DNA of 64,000 nucleotides. Origin: Gammaproteobacteria bacterium. Its GTDB lineage: Bacteria; Pseudomonadota; Gammaproteobacteria; GCA-001735895. Position numbers and translations under genes: made by a program. Shown here in pieces: positions 57,946-64,000 of the stretch (position 1 is its first letter; every line of letters begins with the position of its first letter). The notes beneath the pieces are model-generated. The model was not told where the DNA came from. It did no database searches and worked only from the letters and a program-made list of their open reading frames with translations. The stretch spans positions 1 through 64,000 of the forward strand of contig JAUVCH010000010.1 of assembly GCA_030595795.1 (NCBI GenBank), in the 5' to 3' direction.

Positions 57946-58644
57946 ATGACAAAACCACAGCCGCTCAATCAGCCTGATCAGTTGTCCGAGTCGAGTACTC
58001 TGGCCAGTCGAACCTACGAGAGTATTAAGGCCGATATCATCGATGGCACGCTGGCGCAGGGTTCAAAAATCGTCGAATCCGATCTTGCGCTTAAATACGG
58101 AACTAGTCGAGGTCCTTTACGCGAGGCGATTCATCGGCTCGAACAAATCAAGCTGGTTATTCGGGTTCCACATGCCGGGTCACGGGTGGTAGCGCTTAAT
58201 ATCAAAATGATGGAAGACATTTACACCGCGCGCGAGTCGCTGGAAGGCATGGCAGCCAGGCTAGCGGCGCGGTTGATGCCCGATGACGATATTAAATCGC
58301 TGCATCGGTTACTCGATCAGCACGAGCAAAATATCAATGATGCTGAAGGAAAAGTTTACTTCCAGCGCGAAGGTGATATCGATTTCCATTTCCGTATAGC
58401 TGCCGCTAGTCAAAATGAGTGGATACTGGAAAATCTAAATGGCGAGTTATACCAGCTCATCCGCATGGGCCGCCATCAGTCGGGACGAATGCCGTCTCGC
58501 CCTGCCGCCGCGCTTGCCCAGCACCGCCAGATAACGTCAGCTATCGAACAACGCGATGAAGAACTGGCCGAATTGCTCATGCGCCGCCATATTAGCGGTG
58601 CGTGGAAAACTGTTAAATCTATTCTCGAGGAAAACCATGAGTAA
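57946..58644 (+). CDS. GntR-family (FCD) regulator of the methylcitrate operon
   Basis: 232 residues. An N-terminal winged helix ([20 protein letters not shown], then [20 protein letters not shown]) is followed by an all-helical FCD effector domain (about 95-225) with metal/effector-type His and Asp residues ([17 protein letters not shown]). It is the first gene of gntR-prpB-prpC-acnD-prpF, and its stop overlaps the prpB start. By analogy with the GntR protein in the same place in Pseudomonas it should be a repressor relieved by a methylcitrate-pathway intermediate. This is inferred. Confidence 0.88.
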   Translation: MTKPQPLNQPDQLSESSTLASRTYESIKADIIDGTLAQGSKIVESDLALKYGTSRGPLREAIHRLEQIKLVIRVPHAGSRVVALNIKMMEDIYTARESLEGMAARLAARLMPDDDIKSLHRLLDQHEQNINDAEGKVYFQREGDIDFHFRIAAASQNEWILENLNGELYQLIRMGRHQSGRMPSRPAAALAQHRQITSAIEQRDEELAELLMRRHISGAWKTVKSILEENHE

Positions 58645-59515
58645 TCAACTTTCACCCGGACAAAAATTTCGGCAGGCTGTCGAAGATAACAATCCGCTAC
58701 AGGTCGTCGGTGCAGTCAATGCATACAACGCTATCATGGCCGAGAAATGTGGTCATAAAGCACTTTATTTATCGGGTGGTGGTGTGGCGGCCTGTTCGCT
58801 GGGTACACCCGATCTGGGTATCTCGACTTTGCACGATGTACTCGAAGACGTGCGGCGCATTACCGATGCTAGCTCATTACCATTGCTGGTCGATATCGAT
58901 ACCGGCTGGGGCGGAGCTTTTAATATCAGCCGCTGTATTCGCGAAATGATCCGTAGCAATGTCGCCGGCATACATATCGAAGACCAGGTCATGCAAAAAC
59001 GTTGCGGCCATCGTCCCAACAAGGCCATCGTCAGTCAGGGCGAAATGGTGGACCGAGTTAAGGCAGCAGTCGACGGCCGCAGCGACGACAGTTTTGTCAT
59101 CATGGCGCGTACCGACGCACTAGCAGTCGAAGGCATGCAATCGGCCATCGACCGCGGCCAGGCCTGTGTCGAAGCGGGCGCTGATATGATCTTTCCCGAA
59201 GCCATGGTTGAACTCGACCAGTACCAGCAGTTTGTCGATGCGGTTGGTGTGCCGGTACTGGCGAATATCACCGAATTTGGCGCAACACCATTATTTACCA
59301 ACGAGCAACTGGCCTCAGTCGGCGTCAAACTGTCGCTTTATCCGCTGAGCGCATTTCGTGCGGCGAGCCAGGCGGCCCTGAATGTTTATCAACATATTCT
59401 CGCCGATGGTACCCAAAAAAACGTCGTCGATACCATGCAAACGCGCATGGAGCTGTACGACTTTCTCGATTATCACCAATACGAACAGACTTTAGATCAA
59501 CTTTTTTTAGATTAA
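58637..59515 (+). CDS. prpB: 2-methylisocitrate lyase
   Basis: 292 residues from ATG 58637 ([20 protein letters not shown]), the usual PrpB start, with GAGG 6 nt upstream. The active-site loop KRCGHRPNK has Cys123; the metal-binding [12 protein letters not shown] and [11 protein letters not shown] follow the PEP-mutase/isocitrate-lyase pattern. It cleaves 2-methylisocitrate to pyruvate and succinate. It overlaps the GntR gene by 8 nt and precedes prpC by 19 bp. Confidence 0.96.
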   Translation: MSNQLSPGQKFRQAVEDNNPLQVVGAVNAYNAIMAEKCGHKALYLSGGGVAACSLGTPDLGISTLHDVLEDVRRITDASSLPLLVDIDTGWGGAFNISRCIREMIRSNVAGIHIEDQVMQKRCGHRPNKAIVSQGEMVDRVKAAVDGRSDDSFVIMARTDALAVEGMQSAIDRGQACVEAGADMIFPEAMVELDQYQQFVDAVGVPVLANITEFGATPLFTNEQLASVGVKLSLYPLSAFRAASQAALNVYQHILADGTQKNVVDTMQTRMELYDFLDYHQYEQTLDQLFLD

Positions 59516-59534
59516 TTATGTGTGAGGAAAAATC

Positions 59535-60680
59535 ATGAGCGAAGCAAAAGCGTTCAAACCAAAGAAGTCCGTCGCCCTGTCGGGTACTGCTGCGGGTAAT
59601 ACCGCCATCTGCACCGTCGGTCGTACCGGCAACGACCTGCATTATCGTGGCTACGATATTCTCGATATCGCCGAAACCTGCGAATTCGAAGAAGTTGCCT
59701 ATTTAATCGTGCACGAGAAATTGCCCAATCAGGCTGAACTCGATGCTTATAAGGCCAAATTGAAAGCTATGCGTGATTTACCGCAGGCGGTTAAAACCGT
59801 ACTCGAGCAATTACCGGCGAGCACGCATCCGATGGACGTGATGCGTACCGGCTGTTCAGCGTTCGGCTGCCAGTCGCCGGAAGATGCCGATCATAATGTC
59901 GAAGGCGCCCGCGATATTATTGATCGCTTAATGGCCTGTTTCGGATCCATGCTGGTTTACTGGTATCACTTCAGCCAGAGCGGTAAGCGTATTGAGCTGG
60001 TTACCGATGACGATTCAATCGGCGGACACTTCCTGCATTTGTTACACGGCAAACCGGCGCCCGAATCCTGGGTCAAGGCCATGCATGTCTCGTTAATTTT
60101 ATACGCCGAGCACGAATTCAATGCGTCTACCTTTGCTGGCCGCGTTATTGCCGGTACCGGTGCTGACATGTACTCCGCCCTAACTGGAGCGATTGGTGCG
60201 CTGCGCGGACCCAAGCACGGTGGTGCCAACGAAGTCGCGTTTGAAATCCAGTCGCGTTATAGCTCGGCTGACGAAGCAGAAGCCGACATACGTGAGCGGG
60301 TTGCCAACAAGGAAATCGTGATCGGTTTCGGCCATCCGGTATACACCGTCAGCGATCCGCGCAACGAAGTCATCAAGCGTGTCGCCAAAAGCCTGTCAGA
60401 CGAAAATAGCGATTCATTAATGTACGATGTTGCCGATCGTCTCGAAAGCGTGATGTGGGATTTGAAAAATATGTTCCCGAACCTGGACTGGTTTTCTGCG
60501 GTTTCCTATAACCAGATGGGCGTACCCACCGATATGTTTACTCCGTTATTTGTTATAGCACGAACATCCGGCTGGGGTGCTCATGTCGTCGAACAACGTC
60601 AGGATGGCAAGATTATTCGGCCTTCGGCCAATTACACCGGGCCTGAGAATCTGGAATTTGTACCGATTAGCGAACGTTAA
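59535..60680 (+). CDS. prpC: 2-methylcitrate synthase
   Basis: 381 residues, the shorter citrate-synthase fold. It starts [20 protein letters not shown] and shows the PrpC block [20 protein letters not shown]. The catalytic regions are [15 protein letters not shown] and [15 protein letters not shown], with the Asp in the loop [17 protein letters not shown]. It condenses propionyl-CoA and oxaloacetate to 2-methylcitrate. GTGAGG lies before the ATG. It is 7 bp from acnD. Confidence 0.96.
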   Translation: MSEAKAFKPKKSVALSGTAAGNTAICTVGRTGNDLHYRGYDILDIAETCEFEEVAYLIVHEKLPNQAELDAYKAKLKAMRDLPQAVKTVLEQLPASTHPMDVMRTGCSAFGCQSPEDADHNVEGARDIIDRLMACFGSMLVYWYHFSQSGKRIELVTDDDSIGGHFLHLLHGKPAPESWVKAMHVSLILYAEHEFNASTFAGRVIAGTGADMYSALTGAIGALRGPKHGGANEVAFEIQSRYSSADEAEADIRERVANKEIVIGFGHPVYTVSDPRNEVIKRVAKSLSDENSDSLMYDVADRLESVMWDLKNMFPNLDWFSAVSYNQMGVPTDMFTPLFVIARTSGWGAHVVEQRQDGKIIRPSANYTGPENLEFVPISER

Positions 60681-60687
60681 TATTCAT

Positions 60688-63282
60688 ATGAATACCACAT
60701 ATCGCAAGCCTCTGTCGGGCACCGAACTCGAATACTTCGACGCTCGGGCAGCTGTCGAGGCCATCCAGAAGGGTGCTTATGACAAATTGCCCTACACCTC
60801 GCGCGTACACGCCGAAAACCTGGTGCGCCGGTGCGACCCGGCAATGCTGACGGACTCGCTCAAGCAAATTATCGAGCGCAAACAGGAACTGGACTTTCCC
60901 TGGTATCCGGCGCGCGTGGTTTGTCATGACATCCTCGGCCAAACTGCGCTAGTGGATCTCGCTGGTCTGCGAGATGCGATTGCCGAACAGGGTGGTGATC
61001 CTTCGCAAGTTAACCCGGTGGTGCCGACGCAGTTGATTGTCGATCACTCGCTAGCAGTTGAGCACGCTGGTTTTGACAAAGATGCGTTTGCAAAGAACCG
61101 TGCCATCGAAGACCGTCGTAACGAAGATCGTTTCCATTTCATTAACTGGACAAAAAAGGCCTTCAAGAATGTTGACGTGATCCAACCCGGCAACGGCATC
61201 ATGCACCAGATCAATCTGGAGAAAATGTCACCCGTGGTACACGCACTCGATGGCGTAGCTTTCCCCGATACGCTGGTTGGTACCGATAGCCATACCCCGC
61301 ATGTCGATGCACTGGGTGTCATTGCCATCGGCGTGGGTGGTCTGGAAGCCGAAAATGTGATGCTCGGTCGGGCTTCTTATATGCGTTTGCCCGATATTAT
61401 CGGCGTGGAACTCACTGGCAAGCGCCAGCCTGGTATTACTGCGACCGACATCGTGTTGGCTATTACGGAATTTCTGCGTAATGAAAAAGTAGTATCGGCT
61501 TACCTCGAATTTTTTGGCGAAGGTGCGGCTAACCTGACTATCGGTGATCGCGCTACCATTTCTAACATGACGCCCGAATTCGGTGCCTCGGCCGGACTAT
61601 TCTATATCGATGAGCAAACCATCGATTATCTCAAGTTAACCGGACGAGATGCCGAACAGGTCAAACTGGTCGAAACTTACGCACGAGAAACTGGTCTTTG
61701 GGCGGATAGTCTCAAAGACACCGAGTACGAGCGAGTTCTTACATTTGATCTCTCAAGCGTGGTGCGTAATATTGCCGGTCCTTCCAACCCGCATCGTCGC
61801 GTGCCGACATCGGAACTGGCGGAACACGGTATCTCCGGTACGGTCGAAAACGAAAACGGCTTGATGCCGGATGGCGCGGTGATTATTGCTGCGATCACTA
61901 GCTGCACTAATACCAGTAACCCGCGTAATGTCATTGCTGCCGCACTGGTAGCCCGTAAGGCCAACGAACTGGGTTTAAAACGTAAACCCTGGGTGAAAAC
62001 ATCCTTCGCCCCCGGCTCCAAAGTAGCCCAACTGTATCTAGAAGAATCTAATCTGCTCGCCGAACTCGAACAACTCGGCTTCGGCATCGTCGGTTTCGCC
62101 TGCACTACCTGTAACGGCATGAGTGGCGCGCTCGACCCTGTGATCCAGAAAGAAGTGATCGACCGCGACCTCTATGCCACAGCGGTATTATCTGGCAATC
62201 GTAATTTTGACGGCCGCATTCACCCTTACGCGAAGCAGGCTTTTCTGGCATCACCACCGCTAGTGGTCGCCTACGCCATCGCCGGTACCATCCGTTTCGA
62301 TATCGAGAAAGACGTACTCGGAACCGACCAGGATGGCAACCTGGTAAGACTGAAAGATATCTGGCCGAGCGACGAAGAGATCGATGCCATCGTTAGCGAA
62401 TTTGTCAAACCTGAGCAGTTTCGACAGATTTATAACCCGATGTTCGAAGTTTCGGTCGATGATGGCGAACAGGTGGGCCCGCTGTATGACTGGCGTCCGC
62501 AAACTACCTATATTCGTCGCCCGCCTTATTGGGAGGGCGCATTAGCAGGCGAACGCACACTCAAGGGCATGCGTCCGCTCGCGGTACTCGGTGATAACAT
62601 CACTACCGACCATCTATCGCCCTCTAACGCGATCCTGGCCTCGAGTGCAGCAGGGGAATACCTCGCCAAAATGGGTTTGCCCGAAGTCGATTTTAATTCC
62701 TACGCTACGCATCGGGGTGATCACTTAACCGCACAACGAGCCACCTTTGCCAATCCGAAGTTAATGAACGAAATGGTGCAGGAAAACGGCGAGGTTAAGC
62801 AGGGTTCGCTGGCCCGTATCGAACCCGAAGGCAAGGTCACACGCATGTGGGAAGCTATCGAGGCTTACATGGATCGTAAGCAACCATTAATCATCATCGC
62901 CGGTACCGACTACGGGCAGGGCTCGTCACGCGACTGGGCCGCAAAAGGAGTTCGACTCGCTGGAGTTGAAGCCATCGTCGCCGAAGGCTTCGAGCGTATC
63001 CACCGCACCAATCTAGTCGGTATGGGCGTGCTGCCGCTGGAATTTAAGGTGGGTGAGAATCGCTATACCTATGCGATTGATGGAACAGAAACCTACGAGG
63101 TGATCGGCGAACTTAAGCCAGGTGCCGAGTTGACGGTGGTCATTCATCGTAAAAACGGCGTGTCTGTCGAAGTACCGGTAACCTGTCGACTCGACACCGC
63201 CGAAGAAGTGCATGTCTACAAAGCTGGTGGCGTGTTACAACGCTTTGCTCAGGATTTCCTTGAGTCGGCAGCGGTGAGTTAA
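60688..63282 (+). CDS. acnD: Fe/S-dependent 2-methylisocitrate dehydratase AcnD
   Basis: About 864 residues from ATG 60688 (MNTTYRKPLSGTELEYFDAR), which fits the family start; an upstream extension would run into prpC. It is an aconitase-A-type enzyme of the methylcitrate pathway with the cluster motif ITSCTNTSNPRNVI and the downstream GFACTTCNGMSG. It makes 2-methyl-trans-aconitate from 2-methylcitrate, needing PrpF to complete the conversion. prpF starts 6 bp after its stop. Confidence 0.95.
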   Translation: MNTTYRKPLSGTELEYFDARAAVEAIQKGAYDKLPYTSRVHAENLVRRCDPAMLTDSLKQIIERKQELDFPWYPARVVCHDILGQTALVDLAGLRDAIAEQGGDPSQVNPVVPTQLIVDHSLAVEHAGFDKDAFAKNRAIEDRRNEDRFHFINWTKKAFKNVDVIQPGNGIMHQINLEKMSPVVHALDGVAFPDTLVGTDSHTPHVDALGVIAIGVGGLEAENVMLGRASYMRLPDIIGVELTGKRQPGITATDIVLAITEFLRNEKVVSAYLEFFGEGAANLTIGDRATISNMTPEFGASAGLFYIDEQTIDYLKLTGRDAEQVKLVETYARETGLWADSLKDTEYERVLTFDLSSVVRNIAGPSNPHRRVPTSELAEHGISGTVENENGLMPDGAVIIAAITSCTNTSNPRNVIAAALVARKANELGLKRKPWVKTSFAPGSKVAQLYLEESNLLAELEQLGFGIVGFACTTCNGMSGALDPVIQKEVIDRDLYATAVLSGNRNFDGRIHPYAKQAFLASPPLVVAYAIAGTIRFDIEKDVLGTDQDGNLVRLKDIWPSDEEIDAIVSEFVKPEQFRQIYNPMFEVSVDDGEQVGPLYDWRPQTTYIRRPPYWEGALAGERTLKGMRPLAVLGDNITTDHLSPSNAILASSAAGEYLAKMGLPEVDFNSYATHRGDHLTAQRATFANPKLMNEMVQENGEVKQGSLARIEPEGKVTRMWEAIEAYMDRKQPLIIIAGTDYGQGSSRDWAAKGVRLAGVEAIVAEGFERIHRTNLVGMGVLPLEFKVGENRYTYAIDGTETYEVIGELKPGAELTVVIHRKNGVSVEVPVTCRLDTAEEVHVYKAGGVLQRFAQDFLESAAVS

Positions 63283-63287
63283 CTGAC

Positions 63288-64000
63288 ATGATCCATCAAC
63301 CTCAAATAAAAATTCCTGCTACTTATATCCGTGGCGGCACCAGCAAGGGCGTATTTTTTAAGCTGGAGGATTTACCCGAATCGGCGCAAATATCAGGTGC
63401 TTCACGCGACGCATTATTATTACGCGTAATTGGAAGCCCCGACCCATACGGCAAACAAACCGACGGCATGGGTGGCGCTACTTCAAGCACTAGCAAGACC
63501 GTGATTCTGTCGAAGAGCAGCCAACCGGATCACGATGTCGACTATTTGTTCGGGCAGGTATCAATCGATAAACCCTTCGTTGACTGGAGCGGTAACTGTG
63601 GCAATTTGACAGCAGCAGTCGGCTCGTTTGCGATCAGTAATGGTTTGGTAGATACCTCTAGGGTTCCAGACAATGGGGTTGCTATAGTCCGTATCTGGCA
63701 GGCCAATATTCAGAAAACCATCATCGCGAATGTTCCGATGACAGACGGCCAGGTGCAGGAAACGGGAAACTTCGAACTCGACGGCGTCACTTTCCCTGCT
63801 GCTGAGGTGCAAATCGAATTTATCGATCCAGCAGATGGCGAAGGTTCGATGTTCCCAACCGGTGACCTGGTAGATAACCTTGAAGTACCCGGTGTCGGCA
63901 CTTTCAAAGCGACGATGATTAATGCCGGTATCCCTACCATTTTTCTCAATGCTGAAGACATCGGTTATACCGGAACCGAACTACAGGAAGCGATTAACGG
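63288..64000 (+). CDS. prpF: 2-methylaconitate isomerase PrpF, N-terminal part
   Basis: The ATG at 63288 opens a frame of about 237 codons to the window edge. It starts MIHQPQIKIPATYIRGGTSK and has the PrpF blocks PDPYGKQTDGMGGATSSTSK and WSGNCGNLTAAVGSFAI, the latter around the active-site region. PrpF is the isomerase that lets AcnD make 2-methyl-cis-aconitate. The full protein is about 390-400 residues, so the 3' part lies beyond the window; prpD may follow, as in Pseudomonas. Confidence 0.93.
   Translation, partial: MIHQPQIKIPATYIRGGTSKGVFFKLEDLPESAQISGASRDALLLRVIGSPDPYGKQTDGMGGATSSTSKTVILSKSSQPDHDVDYLFGQVSIDKPFVDWSGNCGNLTAAVGSFAISNGLVDTSRVPDNGVAIVRIWQANIQKTIIANVPMTDGQVQETGNFELDGVTFPAAEVQIEFIDPADGEGSMFPTGDLVDNLEVPGVGTFKATMINAGIPTIFLNAEDIGYTGTELQEAIN

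Overview
The window is 64 kb of a gammaproteobacterial chromosome of moderate G+C. It is almost fully coding and carries no insertion sequence, prophage, tRNA, rRNA or CRISPR array that I can see. The lineage is supported by the RecBCD trio, the dsbA - cytochrome c4 - engB - polA block (also found in Pseudomonas), the rpmH-rnpA-yidD-yidC-mnmE / dnaA-dnaN-recF-gyrB origin block, YajD, ArfB, PrlC, TrhO, and a gntR-prpB-prpC-acnD-prpF operon in the Pseudomonas order. A DddP-type DMSP lyase points to a marine or saline habitat. I cannot name the genus.

Layout. 1-7,065: end of a DMT transporter gene, a lysophospholipid transporter/acyltransferase fusion, YajD, a LysR regulator divergent from mmsA, a 2OG-Fe(II) oxygenase-like protein and an unknown protein. 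7,275-15,885: recC-recB-recD with overlapping stops and starts. 16,040-18,153: a receiver-PP2C-HATPase protein with an HPt partner. 18,182-24,234: dsbA, cytochrome c4, engB, polA and thrB, with a structured small-RNA candidate between engB and polA. 24,237-34,475: replication-origin block, transcribed outward on both sides, with DnaA boxes and two perfect parS-type sites inside recF. 34,527-43,259: housekeeping genes (prlC, ubiD, trhO, an S4 protein, a YlqF-type GTPase) plus an orphan ParA, an Asp/Glu racemase and a GNAT. 43,305-47,590: TPP riboswitch followed by thiBPQ and a probable thiamine kinase. 47,783-50,299: a CHASE2 Ser/Thr kinase gene interrupted by one in-frame TAA. 50,337-53,631: arfB, a TSUP permease, dddP and an HNH nuclease. 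53,663-64,000: acnB and gltA, divergent from the methylcitrate operon.

How the genes fit together. The right half reads as propionate/acrylate metabolism set beside the TCA cycle. DddP would release DMS and acrylate from DMSP. Acrylate carbon can enter as propionyl-CoA, which PrpC, AcnD/PrpF and PrpB take to pyruvate and succinate. MmsA at the left end could serve the parallel malonate- or methylmalonate-semialdehyde branch. That link is inference; the enzymes are recognised from sequence.

Most notable items: the polA-engB small-RNA candidate with a sigma-E-like promoter, the two parS-type sites in recF, the nonsense codon at the catalytic-loop lysine of the kinase, the DddP homologue with a complete metal-ligand pattern, and the paired operator-like palindromes in front of the prp regulator.
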